Positions 35,502 to 45,785 of a stretch of 64,000 bases of DNA are shown here, piece by piece. The position numbers and the translations under genes are program-made. Source of the DNA: Haliea sp964022665 (lineage in GTDB: Bacteria; Pseudomonadota; Gammaproteobacteria; Pseudomonadales; Halieaceae); contig CAXIDF010000010.1 of NCBI GenBank assembly GCA_964022665.1, forward strand, positions 81,532 to 145,531. Reading direction: 5' to 3'. Position 1 is the stretch's first letter; each line of letters begins with the position of its first letter. Below the pieces are notes generated by a model that saw only the letters and a list, made by a program, of their open reading frames with translations, had not been told where the DNA came from and did not search any database.

Positions 35502-37622
35502 GTGATCAGAGACGGGACGGAATCGGTAGTGCCACGGACGGCAGCAACTCAATGTGGGTTCCATGGCCACCACCTCCCTTGCCGGGTGGTGGCAGGGTTA
35601 CTTCTGGGCGCGAGCATTGCAGCACAGGGTCAGACCCTGGAAACCGTAGCGGTGGAAGGACGCCGCGTCAGCCTGCTAGGTGATGCGATCACGGCCTCGG
35701 AAGGGATTATTGGCCAACAGGAAATCGCCCTCAGACCGTTGCTGCGCAGCGGCGAGGTGCTGGAACTGGTGCCGGGCATGGTGGTGACCCAGCACAGCGG
35801 CACAGGCAAGGCCAATCAGTATTTTCTGCGCGGCTTCAACCTGGACCACGGTACGGATTTCGCCACTTTTATAGACGGCATGCCGCTGAACATGCGTACC
35901 CACGGTCACGGCCAGGGCTACACCGACCTGAACCCCGTCATTCCCGAAACGCTTGCCACCATCGCCTACAAAAAGGGACCGTACTACGCGGATGTGGGCG
36001 ACTTCAGTGGCGCAGGCAGCGCGGAAATGCGCACCGTGGACCGTGTTGACGACGGCCTGGCCGAGATTACCTGGGGTGAAGACGGCTACCAGCGCCTGGT
36101 TGTGGTTGATAGCCAGAATGCCGCCGGCGGTGACTGGCTCTATGCTCTGGAGGGCAATCGCTACGACGGGCCCTGGCGCGGTATCGAAGAAGACCTGTCG
36201 CGCATCAACCTGTTGCTGAAGCACACCCGCGACGTGGCCGCGGGCACTCTCAGCCTGACCGCGATGGCCTACGACAATAGCTGGAACAGCGCCGACCAGA
36301 TACCGGCCCGAGCCGTAACCCAGGGCATCATCGACGATCTGGGTGTGATCGACGATACCGTGGGGGGCGAGTCCAGCCGTTACAGCCTGAGCGCCACGTG
36401 GCGCGGCGGTGCGTGGGAGGTGGATGCATGGCTGGCGCGCTACGACCTGAACCTGTGGTCCAATTTCACGTATTTCCTCGATGACCCCCAGGGCGGCGAC
36501 CAGTTCGAGCAGGTAGACGAGCGGCTCCTTTACGGCGGGCGATTGCGCTACACCCATGCCGGCACCCTGGCCGGCCTGCCGATGAAGCAGTCTTTCGGCG
36601 CCGAACTGCGGGTGGATGATATCGAGGAAGTGGGCCTGTATCGCAGCCGCGCGCGGCAGCGCACTGGTCCGGTACGCAGCGATGCGGTGGATGAGTCCAG
36701 TGTTGGCCTGTTCTGGGAGCAGAAGCTGCAGTGGTCGCCACGGTTGCGCTCGGTGTTGGGCGTGCGCTACGACTATTTCGACTTCGATGTCGACAGTGCC
36801 ATTGAGCGCAACGTCAATGGCATCGAGCTCGCGGCCAATGGCGGTACGGCTGATGATGACTTGTGGTCCCTCAAGGGCAGCCTGGTGTACACATTGGGCA
36901 GCGACTGGGAAGCCTATGCATCCGCAGGGCAGGGGTATCACTCCAACGATGCCCGCGGCACAACCACTCGCATCGACCCTGCCGATGGCGCAGCCATTAA
37001 TGCGGTAGATCCACTGGTGCGCTCGCTGGGTTACGAGGCTGGCGTGCGTGGTTACTGGCGCGAACGCCTGAACACTTCGCTCGCGTTCTGGTATCTGGAG
37101 CTGGATAGCGAACTGCTGTTTGTGGGAGACGCCGGCAACACGGAAGCGAGCGGCCGCTCTGAGCGCGAAGGCGTCGAACTGACTGCCTATTACTCGCTTA
37201 CGGAGGCGTGGACGCTGGATCTGGAATACGCATGGACCGACGCCCGCTTCAGTGACGCGCCTGCAGGGGAACGCGAGATTCCCGGAGCCGTTGAGCATGT
37301 GGTGCAGGCGGGTATCAGCCTGGATGACGGGCAGGACTGGTTTGGCAGCCTGCGCCTGCGCTACTTCGGCGAGCGTCCGCTGGTCGAGGACGCCAGCGTG
37401 AAGTCAGATGCCACGTTCTCGGTCAATCTGGGCCTGGGTCGCCGACTGGGCCCCTGGACCCTGCGCGCAGATATCCTGAACCTGCTCGATAGCGATGACC
37501 ACGACATCGATTATTTCTATGCCTCGCGCCTGCCCGGTGAAGCGGCGGCGGGTGTCGAGGACCTGCACTATCACGTACTTGAGCCACGTAGCGTGCGCCT
37601 GACGGCGGGTTATCGCTTCTAG
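35502..37622 (+). CDS. TonB-dependent outer-membrane receptor (BlaI/M56-linked)
   Basis: 706 residues from a GTG at 35502 behind GAGGGAG. A signal segment (RVVAGLLLGASIAAQGQ) lies near residues 28-44. The plug domain contains ELVPGMVVTQHSGTGKANQY, FLRGFNLDHGTDFATFIDGM and IAYKKGPYYAD. A beta-barrel follows and ends in VRLTAGYRF, with the usual terminal Phe. The TonB box may be ETVAVEG. It imports an unknown ligand. The divergent BlaI/M56 pair suggests signal-dependent derepression. Confidence 0.9.
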   Translation: MIRDGTESVVPRTAATQCGFHGHHLPCRVVAGLLLGASIAAQGQTLETVAVEGRRVSLLGDAITASEGIIGQQEIALRPLLRSGEVLELVPGMVVTQHSGTGKANQYFLRGFNLDHGTDFATFIDGMPLNMRTHGHGQGYTDLNPVIPETLATIAYKKGPYYADVGDFSGAGSAEMRTVDRVDDGLAEITWGEDGYQRLVVVDSQNAAGGDWLYALEGNRYDGPWRGIEEDLSRINLLLKHTRDVAAGTLSLTAMAYDNSWNSADQIPARAVTQGIIDDLGVIDDTVGGESSRYSLSATWRGGAWEVDAWLARYDLNLWSNFTYFLDDPQGGDQFEQVDERLLYGGRLRYTHAGTLAGLPMKQSFGAELRVDDIEEVGLYRSRARQRTGPVRSDAVDESSVGLFWEQKLQWSPRLRSVLGVRYDYFDFDVDSAIERNVNGIELAANGGTADDDLWSLKGSLVYTLGSDWEAYASAGQGYHSNDARGTTTRIDPADGAAINAVDPLVRSLGYEAGVRGYWRERLNTSLAFWYLELDSELLFVGDAGNTEASGRSEREGVELTAYYSLTEAWTLDLEYAWTDARFSDAPAGEREIPGAVEHVVQAGISLDDGQDWFGSLRLRYFGERPLVEDASVKSDATFSVNLGLGRRLGPWTLRADILNLLDSDDHDIDYFYASRLPGEAAAGVEDLHYHVLEPRSVRLTAGYRF

Positions 37623-37639
37623 CGGTGACGGTTCGACGC

Positions 37640-39610
37640 TTAGTCTTTGGCTATTGACGGGTCGCTCGCGAGTGCCAGGCGCAGCGGCTCCAGCCACTGC
37701 GCATAGTGCTTCCAGCGCGCCTGTGCCGTGCGAAACAGGGGTTGCCGCACCTGTTCCGAACTGGGTGTGCGCACCGCGCGTTCGGTGTCGTAGTAGTGCA
37801 GGCAGCCGGCCTCGAACGGCAGGCCCAGGAAGTCGAGCATGCGCCGCACCTGTCCTTCGAGGTCGTCGAGCACGTCCTCGTGTTGTACGCGCAAGACTTT
37901 CCCGGGCAGCACGTGGTCCCAGTGGTCCATGAGTGCAACATAGTCCCGATAGTAACGTCCCAGATCGGCGAGGTCGTAGGTGAATTCCTGGCCGGAGGCG
38001 AAGAGCTGGCGGTAGTTGCCGAAACAGCAGTCCATGGCGTCGCGCCGGGCGTCGATGATGCGCGCGTTGGGCAGGATCAGGTGAATGAGGCCGATGTGGC
38101 GAAAATTGTTCGGCATCTTGTCGATGAAAAAGGGTGCGCCCTGGCGGTGAACACGGGTGGCTTCGAGGAATTGTTCGCCGTAGGCGCGCAAAGTGTCCGC
38201 ATCCAGTGTGGCAAGGCGCTCCGGGTAGCCTTCTCCCTCCGCTCGTGTGCCGTGCCCGTCGAGGCGCTGGGCCAGTGCCGGGATATGGTTCAGCTCCATG
38301 GTGCCGTCAATCGCGGAGTGCGAAGACAGTATCTGCTCCAGTAGCGTGGATCCGGCGCGCGGCATGCCGACAATGAAAATGGGGTCGGCGGCGGGGTGGC
38401 CGGTGTTTGCGTGGCTGCCCAATAGCCCGGGAGTGAAAAACGACTGCTGACGTTGCAGGCGCCGGCTCATCCGTTGTGGCTGGTAGCCGAGGGTGTTGTG
38501 CCGCAGGCGGTTGCCGCGCTCGTAATAGTCCCAGGAGGCGCTGTAATCGCTGTTGTCCTCGCAGGCTTTGCCGAGTGCAAAACAAAGGTGAATGCGGTCC
38601 TCCAGCGCCGTGTTCGCAGCCGCTTCCTGCGTCACCATGGTAGCGATATCCGCCGCATCGAAACGGAAGGTCTTCAGGTTTGCGAGGCTCCACCAGGCGT
38701 CTCCGAAATCGAGTCTCGCACGGTTTGCCGCACGGTAGGCTGCCACCGCCTGCTCTGTATTGCCAATAGTCTTGAGCGCATGGCCCAGTGTCAGTTGTAG
38801 TGACGGTTGCTCAGGATTTGCCTCCAGCAGACCCCGCAACAGCGCGATGCCCTCCTCGAAACGGCCCACAGCAATGTACTGGTTGGCCAGCGTGGCTGCT
38901 ATCGACAGGTTGCCCGGAAGCTCCTGCTGCAGTGCTTCTGCCGTGGCGAGGGCCTCGGTGAACCGTTGTTGCCGGTACAGCACATTCACGTGGTCCAGCC
39001 GCACCAGCAGGTTGCCGGGACTGAACTCTGTGGCGCTCTCCAGCAGAAAACCGGCTTCTTCCAGCTGGCCGTGTTGCACGGCGATGGCGGCGAGCAGGCG
39101 CATGCCCTCGATGTGTTGCGGGTTGTGGCGCAGGTAGTGACGACACAGCGCCTCAGCGCGCTCCAGTCGACCCTCGTGCAACATGCTCTGGCCGCTGAGG
39201 ATCTCTGCCGGCAGCTGGGCAAGAGCCTGCGCCTGAATCACCGCCTCGCGCGCCAGCTCCCGCCAGGTCGGGTTATCAGTTGTCAGCCGCGCGATGGCTT
39301 TCCAGCTGGCTAGCAGGGCGGGGTTGCGCGCTACCGCATTGCGATAGGCTGACAGGGCCGGCGCCGGTTGCTGCAGTGCGAGTAAATTGTGGCCGCGTTC
39401 CTGATACAGGCGAGCATGGCCGGCATCAAGGCGCTCGAGTTCCTCGAGAGTTGCCAGGGCCTGCGCATGTTCATTCAGATAGCGGCGCGCTGTAGCCAGC
39501 AGATAAAGCGCTTCACTCGTATTGCCATTGGCAAGTACGGCGGTGGCCGCCTGCTCTGCAGCCTGGAAATCGCCGCGTTGCAGGCAGGCCTTTGCCGCCT
39601 CGATGCTCAC
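37640..39610 (-). CDS. TPR-repeat sulfotransferase family protein
   Basis: 656 residues from a GTG at 39610, 2 bases after the TonB receptor stop. Residues 1-370 hold about eight tetratricopeptide-like repeats. Residues 405-650 are a PAPS-dependent sulfotransferase domain with the 5'-phosphosulfate loop IVGMPRAGSTLLEQILSSH near 410 and FIDKMPNNFRHIGLI near 505. No signal peptide is seen, so it is probably cytoplasmic. Its tight coupling to a TonB receptor implies a joint role, but the acceptor is unknown. Confidence 0.88.
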   Translation of the reverse strand: MSIEAAKACLQRGDFQAAEQAATAVLANGNTSEALYLLATARRYLNEHAQALATLEELERLDAGHARLYQERGHNLLALQQPAPALSAYRNAVARNPALLASWKAIARLTTDNPTWRELAREAVIQAQALAQLPAEILSGQSMLHEGRLERAEALCRHYLRHNPQHIEGMRLLAAIAVQHGQLEEAGFLLESATEFSPGNLLVRLDHVNVLYRQQRFTEALATAEALQQELPGNLSIAATLANQYIAVGRFEEGIALLRGLLEANPEQPSLQLTLGHALKTIGNTEQAVAAYRAANRARLDFGDAWWSLANLKTFRFDAADIATMVTQEAAANTALEDRIHLCFALGKACEDNSDYSASWDYYERGNRLRHNTLGYQPQRMSRRLQRQQSFFTPGLLGSHANTGHPAADPIFIVGMPRAGSTLLEQILSSHSAIDGTMELNHIPALAQRLDGHGTRAEGEGYPERLATLDADTLRAYGEQFLEATRVHRQGAPFFIDKMPNNFRHIGLIHLILPNARIIDARRDAMDCCFGNYRQLFASGQEFTYDLADLGRYYRDYVALMDHWDHVLPGKVLRVQHEDVLDDLEGQVRRMLDFLGLPFEAGCLHYYDTERAVRTPSSEQVRQPLFRTAQARWKHYAQWLEPLRLALASDPSIAKD

Positions 39611-39612
39611 CC

Positions 39613-42300
39613 TCAGAACAGGTCGTAGGTGAAGCGCAGGCCAAACTCCAGCGGACGATTGGTCAGAATCTTGCGTGACCCGTCCTGGGTGTTGATGTGC
39701 AGCTGCGCGCGCTCATCGGTCAGGTTGTTGACGAACAGCTCGGCCGTCCAGGTGTCCTGCCGGTAGCCCAGCGTCGCATCGGTTATGACGTAGGAATCCT
39801 GCAGCTCGCGGCGCTGCGGTACATCAATGATTGAGCTGTAGGCCTCGTCCGAATAGCGTGACGCCAGCTGCGCATGCGCGGTGCCCTCGAATACATCCCA
39901 CTCATAACGGCCGCGCAGGCTGAATTGGAACTCCGGTGCCAGCGGCAGCTGGGAGCCCACATCGGTGACCGCAAAGGCGAAGGCCGGGTTCAGGTCGACG
40001 ATCTCAGTGTCGTTCCACGAAAACGCGCCGAACAGGCTGAGGTTGGCGGTGGCGAGCCAGGATAAATCACCCTCGATACCGCGGATCTCGGCGTCACCGG
40101 CGTTATCGACGATGGTGAGGAAGTCGATATTCTGCGAGTCGATATGGCCCACCTGCATCCCGTCCCACTCGATGTAGTAAGCGGCGCCATTGAAGCGCAG
40201 GCGACGGTCCATGAATTCGCCCTTCCAGCCGAGCTCGTAGTTCACCAGTTCATCCGATTCGTAAATAAGGGGAATACAGTACTCCGGTGTGCGCGAGACC
40301 TTGCAGGGTGCGCTGCCATCTGGCTGGGCTGTGACCTCACTGCCGGCCACGGCGCGGTTGAAGCCCTGTGGACGGAAACCCTCGGACCAAGTGGCATAGA
40401 ACATCAGGTCGTCCGACTGGCGCCAGCTCAGGGTTAGGCGGTGAATCGTATCGTCTACCGATGTCGGCTGGAAGTCGCCGATATTGACCACGTAGTCGCG
40501 CCCGCCGGTCACATCCGGCTGTGTTACCACATCCGGGTTGTTGGCCGCATTGCCATTGGCGAGGTTCGGCACCGGACGGTTGCCGTATTTGAGAATGGAA
40601 AATCCCTCAAACCCCGCTTCCAGGTCGTAGTAGCGGAAGCCGTAAGCAAAGGTGAAATCCTGCAGGAAGTCGAAGGCCAGCTCACCGAACACCGCAATCT
40701 GCTCCTCCGGGCGCGTTATGTCGTTGGAAAACTGGGTTGTTGCGCCGCGCTCGTTCGGGTCATTGGCGACCAATGGCCCGCTGCCGCCGTTTAACTGGCC
40801 GGGGTCTGGTGCGTTCCAGTCCGGGTCGCCATAGTTGAAGTCACCGACGTGTTGCAGCTCGACGTCCTCATAGAAAACACCGCCCTGGAAGCGAATCCAG
40901 CGCGCGGGGTCGGTGTTGAAGCGCAATTCGTGGGTGGTGCGCTCCATTTCGTTGCTGATGGCGGCAAAACCTGCGCCGCTGTTGGAGCACTCGATTACGT
41001 CCGGATCGCCGGAGAGCGTGGGGTCGAAGGTGTAGCCCACGCCGCCACCGCCGTGGTAGCCCGGCGTGTTGTATTCACACATGTAGCCGGCGATGTAGAA
41101 GCCCGTATTGGCGTAGTTGGAGTAATCGATGATCTGGTCTGTTTCCCGCTTGAGGTAGGCGCCGGTGTAGAGCAGTTCCAGTTCGCCCAGGCGGCCCTGC
41201 AGCGTCCAGGCGGTTTGCGAGAAGTCCTCGGTGAGGCGGTCCGGGTGGTAGCGCTCCACCTCAAGGTCGCCCACTTCGGGGTCGTAGTCGAACACGCCGT
41301 CGGCATCCAGCTGCTGCTGGTGGTGGGTCAGGAGCAGGTCCCAGTCGTCGTTGATCAGGTATTTGACCCCGGCACGGAAGCCCTGGTAGGTGGCGTCGTT
41401 GAAGTCTTCCTCGGCCAGCGCATCGTTATTGCGCGACTCATATTGCACACCGTAGGCGCGTCCGGGCTCGGCGTAGCTGCCATCGGCGAACTGGTGACCG
41501 GTCGGGTCACCCCCGCTGGGGGTGAACACCACGCCATCAGCCGATGGCAGGGCGGGGTTGCGCGAAGGGTCGGGTGTGAACGTGCCGCGCACATTGTCGA
41601 TATACCCGCCCTGACGGTCATTGAAGATCAGTACGCGGGCCGCCAGACGGTTTTCTATCAGCGGGAAGTTGAAGACGGCACTGGCATTCGCACTGGGGTC
41701 ACCCTCGGGCATGAACGAAGTACCAGCCTTGAACGAGGCTGAAAACTCGTCGATGACCGGCTTATTGGTGATCAGGCGTACGGTACCGGCCTGTGAGCTG
41801 GAGCCGAAGACGGTGCCCTGCGGCCCCGGCAATACCTCAATGCGCTCCATGTCGGCGATGTACACATCCAGGTTGCGACCGCCGGCGGTAACCGGTTGCT
41901 CGTCGAGGTACAAGGCCACGTTAGGTGCACTGCCATTGGCCTCCTGGATGGTGGTGTTCATGGCCTGGATGGCGGCGCCGCGAATATAGATTTCGTTCTG
42001 GCCCGGACCGCGACCGCCTGCGGTGACGTTGGGCAGGGAAGCGATGTAATCGGTAAAGTCGGTAATGCCCTGCTCGGTCATGGATTGTTCGGTGATCGCG
42101 GATACCGCAACGGGCACGTCCTGCATGCTGGCAGTGCGCTTCGTGGCGGTGACCACCACTTCCTCGAGTTGTTGCGCCTGTACTGTGCTTGCCGCCAGCG
42201 CGCTGCCGGCTACGGCGGTCATGACGGCACGCGCGAGAATGCGCAGGGGTGTGCCGGGTGAGGTTTTGGCGTTGAGTTGTTGAGGCTTGCTGTTCTTCAT
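39613..42300 (-). CDS. TonB-dependent receptor (sulfotransferase-linked)
   Basis: 895 residues from the ATG at 42300 (GGGGAA upstream). It has a signal peptide (AVMTAVAGSALAASTVQAQ), the TonB-box-like LEEVVVTATKR, and a plug with VPVAVSAITEQSM, DYIASLPNVTAGGRG and MERIEVLPGPQGTVFGSSSQ. A large barrel ends in FGLRFTYDLF. It belongs to the large-ligand class common in marine and sphingomonad-type degraders. The next gene is the sulfotransferase. Confidence 0.92.
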   Translation of the reverse strand: MKNSKPQQLNAKTSPGTPLRILARAVMTAVAGSALAASTVQAQQLEEVVVTATKRTASMQDVPVAVSAITEQSMTEQGITDFTDYIASLPNVTAGGRGPGQNEIYIRGAAIQAMNTTIQEANGSAPNVALYLDEQPVTAGGRNLDVYIADMERIEVLPGPQGTVFGSSSQAGTVRLITNKPVIDEFSASFKAGTSFMPEGDPSANASAVFNFPLIENRLAARVLIFNDRQGGYIDNVRGTFTPDPSRNPALPSADGVVFTPSGGDPTGHQFADGSYAEPGRAYGVQYESRNNDALAEEDFNDATYQGFRAGVKYLINDDWDLLLTHHQQQLDADGVFDYDPEVGDLEVERYHPDRLTEDFSQTAWTLQGRLGELELLYTGAYLKRETDQIIDYSNYANTGFYIAGYMCEYNTPGYHGGGGVGYTFDPTLSGDPDVIECSNSGAGFAAISNEMERTTHELRFNTDPARWIRFQGGVFYEDVELQHVGDFNYGDPDWNAPDPGQLNGGSGPLVANDPNERGATTQFSNDITRPEEQIAVFGELAFDFLQDFTFAYGFRYYDLEAGFEGFSILKYGNRPVPNLANGNAANNPDVVTQPDVTGGRDYVVNIGDFQPTSVDDTIHRLTLSWRQSDDLMFYATWSEGFRPQGFNRAVAGSEVTAQPDGSAPCKVSRTPEYCIPLIYESDELVNYELGWKGEFMDRRLRFNGAAYYIEWDGMQVGHIDSQNIDFLTIVDNAGDAEIRGIEGDLSWLATANLSLFGAFSWNDTEIVDLNPAFAFAVTDVGSQLPLAPEFQFSLRGRYEWDVFEGTAHAQLASRYSDEAYSSIIDVPQRRELQDSYVITDATLGYRQDTWTAELFVNNLTDERAQLHINTQDGSRKILTNRPLEFGLRFTYDLF

Positions 42301-42519
42301 TGCGACGAGGTTCCCCATGAACGTGATGTGAAAGGTATTGTTTAGACAGCGAAACATAATACCCGTTTTCGTGGTAGGGTTTGAAGTAGGCATTGTTCAC
42401 ATTCGACACGGAACTAGCTAGACTCTCCGCATTTGGCCCGGTAAATACCCCAATCTCGAATTTCGTTGTTATTCAGTCACGTGTATTCTGTCCCGCCGAG
42501 AAGGTAATAAATAGTTACA

Positions 42520-44490
42520 ATGCAAAACAAAAATACGGTCCGTGGGCGTTTGCTGGAGGTGGATGCCGGGGTTTTCTGGCCCTCCATGTGCCTCCTTGCG
42601 GCCCTCGTTGGCGTGGCGGCTTTCCTGCCTCAGGCGAGCAGCACGCTCTTCCAGCAGCTGCAGGACGCCATCATTCGCTATGCTAGCTGGTACTACGTGC
42701 TGGTGGTCGCGATTATCCTGATCAGCATCGTGGTGCTGAGCGTCACCCGGCTGGGTGATATCAAACTCGGTCCCGATCATTCCGTGCCGGACTACTCACT
42801 GATCTCCTGGTTTGCCATGCTGTTCGCGGCGGGCATGGGCATTGGTCTCATGTTCTTCGGTGTTGCCGAACCGGTGATGCACTTCCTGCAACCGCCGCTG
42901 GCTGAGGGGGGCACGGTGGAGGCGGCGCGGCAGGCCATGCAGCTGACCTTCTTTCACTGGGGCCTGCATGCATGGGGTATCTATGCCATCGTGGCCCTGG
43001 TGCTGGCCTACTTTGCATTCCGCCATTCCCTGCCGCTGACCTTGCGCTCCGCGTTTTACCCCCTGGTGGGCGAGCGCATACACGGGCCTTTTGGGGCGGC
43101 GGTCGATGTGTTCGCGATTGTCTGCACCAGCTGCGGCATCGCCACCAGCCTCGGTTATGGCGTCCTGCAGATCAATGGCGGGCTCGCCTATCTCGTGGGC
43201 GTTGAGGTCAGCAGCGGCGTTCAGGTGGGCTTGATTTGCGGCATCATGGTCTTGGCTGGTATTTCGGTCGCGCTGGGGCTGGATGCGGGGATCCGCAGGC
43301 TTTCTGAGTTAAACCTGCTGCTGGCGCTGGTGTTGTTGGGCGGTGTGTTGTTTGCCGGTCCGACGGTCACCCTGTTGCAGTCTACAATTCAGAGCCTCGG
43401 TGTGTATGCCGGCGACTTGGTCGCCAAGACGTTCAATCTTTACGCCTACGAACCCACTGATTGGCTGGGGGGCTGGACGATTTTCTACTGGGGGTGGTGG
43501 CTGAGCTGGTCACCCTTTGTGGGGCTGTTCATTGCGCGTATTTCCCGGGGGCGCACCATTCGCGAGTTCATATTGGGCGCGATGATCGTGCCTTGCGGGT
43601 TTACCCTGTTGTGGATGGGGGTTTTCGGCAACAGTGCCATTGAACTGATCCTGCACGAGGGGCAGGCTGCGCTGGGGGAAAGCGTGCTGGCGAGCCAGGC
43701 GCAGGCGCTGTTCCAGTTTCTGGAATATCTGCCGGGCTCTACGTTTTTGTCCATCACGTCGCTGTTGATGGTTGTGGTGTTCTTCGTGACGTCTGCAGAC
43801 AGCGGCGCCATGGTGCTGAACATGCTCAGTGCCCACGGTCGCGACGATACGCCGGTTCTGCAACGGCTCATCTGGGCCGCCGTCATTGGTATCATTGCCA
43901 TCGTGCTGTTGCTGGCTGGCGGCCTGGCAGCGCTGCAAACGGCGGCTATCGCCAGTGCGCTGCCATTTTCACTCGCTCTGCTGGGTGCTATCTGGGGGCT
44001 GGCCCGGGCGCTGCGGCTGGATGTGGCGCAGCGCGATATGCAAAGCGTGGTGCCAGTGGTACAGGGCCCTGACAGCTGGCGCGAACGCCTCAATGCGCTG
44101 TTGGCGCAGCCCGGCGAATTGGAGGTGGGGCGTTTTCAACGCGAGGTTGTGGCTCCGGCTCTACAGCACTTTGCCGAAGCGCTGCGAGAGCGGGGGGTGA
44201 GGGCGCAAGTTGAGGTCGCAACGCAGGAACCGAATGGTGTGGGTATTACGGTTGCGGTCGAGGGCGAGCCTGAATTCCGCTACGAGGTGGTATGCCGCCA
44301 GCATGCGGTTGTGACGAACGGCGCAGAGGACGCGACGGACGAATTGGATACAGTTTTTCACCGCGCCGAGGTACATCTGCACCAGGGCGGGCAGGGCTAT
44401 GATGTCATGGGCTGGTCTCGCGAGCAGATCATCCACGATGTGCTGGGCCATTTTGAGCGCCACCAGCAGTTCCATCGTGCGCTACATTGA
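42520..44490 (+). CDS. BCCT-family transporter (choline/betaine/carnitine type)
   Basis: 656 residues with about 12 membrane segments over 1-520 and a cytoplasmic C-terminal domain of about 140 residues, as in BetT. Signatures are FAAGMGIGLMFFGVAEPV, FFHWGLHAWGIYAIVALVLA and the BCCT motif in TIFYWGWWLSWSPFVGLFIA. The aromatic box for quaternary amines is visible as WGWW..W. It probably imports choline or a betaine as osmoprotectant or nutrient. The soluble tail suggests osmotic regulation. Confidence 0.92.
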   Translation: MQNKNTVRGRLLEVDAGVFWPSMCLLAALVGVAAFLPQASSTLFQQLQDAIIRYASWYYVLVVAIILISIVVLSVTRLGDIKLGPDHSVPDYSLISWFAMLFAAGMGIGLMFFGVAEPVMHFLQPPLAEGGTVEAARQAMQLTFFHWGLHAWGIYAIVALVLAYFAFRHSLPLTLRSAFYPLVGERIHGPFGAAVDVFAIVCTSCGIATSLGYGVLQINGGLAYLVGVEVSSGVQVGLICGIMVLAGISVALGLDAGIRRLSELNLLLALVLLGGVLFAGPTVTLLQSTIQSLGVYAGDLVAKTFNLYAYEPTDWLGGWTIFYWGWWLSWSPFVGLFIARISRGRTIREFILGAMIVPCGFTLLWMGVFGNSAIELILHEGQAALGESVLASQAQALFQFLEYLPGSTFLSITSLLMVVVFFVTSADSGAMVLNMLSAHGRDDTPVLQRLIWAAVIGIIAIVLLLAGGLAALQTAAIASALPFSLALLGAIWGLARALRLDVAQRDMQSVVPVVQGPDSWRERLNALLAQPGELEVGRFQREVVAPALQHFAEALRERGVRAQVEVATQEPNGVGITVAVEGEPEFRYEVVCRQHAVVTNGAEDATDELDTVFHRAEVHLHQGGQGYDVMGWSREQIIHDVLGHFERHQQFHRALH

Positions 44491-44572
44491 GGCGAAAGCA
44501 GCGCTTCAGCAAAAGCCCCGCTCAGGCATAATAGGCAGCTGATCTACAGCCGACAGAGAGTTTTGCCGCGTT

Positions 44573-45502
44573 ATGCCCTCGCTTCCGATTCCCCTGATTG
44601 ATCTCGCCGCACCGCGCGCCGATGTTGTTGGCCGTCTCACTGAAGCTGCCGCCGCGCCCGGTTTCTTCCAGGTGGTCAACAGCGGACTTGATGTCACCCT
44701 GGCAGATGGCACGCTGACCTCGGCACGTGCGTTTTTTGCCTGTGATGCGCAGGCCAAGCGCGCGGTCAGCCGCACGCTGGAAAACCCATTCGGCTACTAT
44801 GATCGTGAGCTCACCAAAAACCTGCGTGACCGCAAGGAGATCTTCGACTTCGCGCCCGGTGAGGACACGCCATGGCCTGCGGCCATGCCGGCTTTGCGTC
44901 CGGCGCTGGAATCCTTTGCCGCGGAGTGTCACGCACTCGCGCTGCGGCTCACTGCGCTGCTTTGCGAGGGCCTGGGGCAGGCGCCCGACAGTCTGCTGGC
45001 GCAGCTTTCGCCACGCCACAGTAGCTTCCTGCGGCTGAACCACTACCCGTTGCACGATGTGTTGGCGGGGGAGGCGCCTGCGCCCGGGCCGCTTGGCATC
45101 AGCCCGCACACCGATGCCGGCGTACTGACTGTATTGCTGCAGGACGCGGTCGCCGGGCTGCAGGTGCAGCAGCAGGGCAGTTGGGTGGATGTTCCGCCGA
45201 TGCCAGGTGCGCTGACCATCAACATCGGCGACATGCTGCAGGTAGCGGCCAATGATCGCTTTACGGCGCCTCTGCATCGCGTGCGAGCCAGCGATGGGCA
45301 GGCGCGATTGAGTATCGCGTACTTCCTGAACCCCGGTTACGAGGCGGTGATCGAGCCACTCCCGGGACTCCTGTCTGCCGGGCCAGCGCACTATCGTGCC
45401 CTGTCGTGGAAAGAGTTTCGCGGGTTGCGGACGCTCGGGGATTACGGCGACTACGGCGAGGAAGTGCAGATCAGCCATTATCGGGCTCCCTCGGGCACAT
45501 GA
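44573..45502 (+). CDS. Isopenicillin-N-synthase-like 2OG-Fe(II) oxygenase
   Basis: 309 residues. An N-terminal DIOX_N region (PLIDLAAP... AAPGFFQVVNSG) is followed by the double-stranded beta-helix. Iron ligands are the His and Asp of ISPHTDAGVLTVL near residue 180 and the His of APLHRVRAS near 237. The co-substrate Arg is in ARLSIAYFLNP. Members hydroxylate or desaturate small molecules. The substrate is unknown. It lies 82 bases after the BCCT gene and may oxidise its cargo (inference). Confidence 0.9.
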   Translation: MPSLPIPLIDLAAPRADVVGRLTEAAAAPGFFQVVNSGLDVTLADGTLTSARAFFACDAQAKRAVSRTLENPFGYYDRELTKNLRDRKEIFDFAPGEDTPWPAAMPALRPALESFAAECHALALRLTALLCEGLGQAPDSLLAQLSPRHSSFLRLNHYPLHDVLAGEAPAPGPLGISPHTDAGVLTVLLQDAVAGLQVQQQGSWVDVPPMPGALTINIGDMLQVAANDRFTAPLHRVRASDGQARLSIAYFLNPGYEAVIEPLPGLLSAGPAHYRALSWKEFRGLRTLGDYGDYGEEVQISHYRAPSGT

Positions 45503-45785
45503 AATTGCGCGAATCGCGGCTGTCGTTGCGGCTGTATTCACGCCTGTGCCGCGGTGTGCTAGAGTCTGCGGCATGCGCAGTAAATCCAACATTGCCACTT
45601 CTGTAGAACTCTCCGCAGTGCGGAGAGCGCTGGCGGCCGCGCCCTTCCTCCCCCTCGGCGATCGGGACTTACTGCCAGCCTGATCGCCGCTTCGCCTTCC
45701 CAGGCAGCCCCACAATCAAATTCCTCACTGGCCTGTGCGGCACTCGTTTGCTGTCGGCCACGTTAATCCATGCAGGATGAAAAAG
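45503..45785. other. Intergenic region before rnk with two hairpins
   Basis: 283 bases without a supported gene. CTCCGCAGTGCGGAG (45611-45625) forms a compact hairpin. GGCGATC/GATCGCC arms (45657-45663, 45682-45688) form a second, longer-looped stem. Neither has a T run. They may stabilise or attenuate transcripts. A 36-codon frame at 45573-45683 has no supporting evidence. Confidence 0.4.

Noticed and set aside
45573..45683. 36-codon frame starting ATGCGCAGTAAATCC
   Set aside because: No ribosome site or recognisable product, and it overlaps the hairpins of the rnk upstream region.
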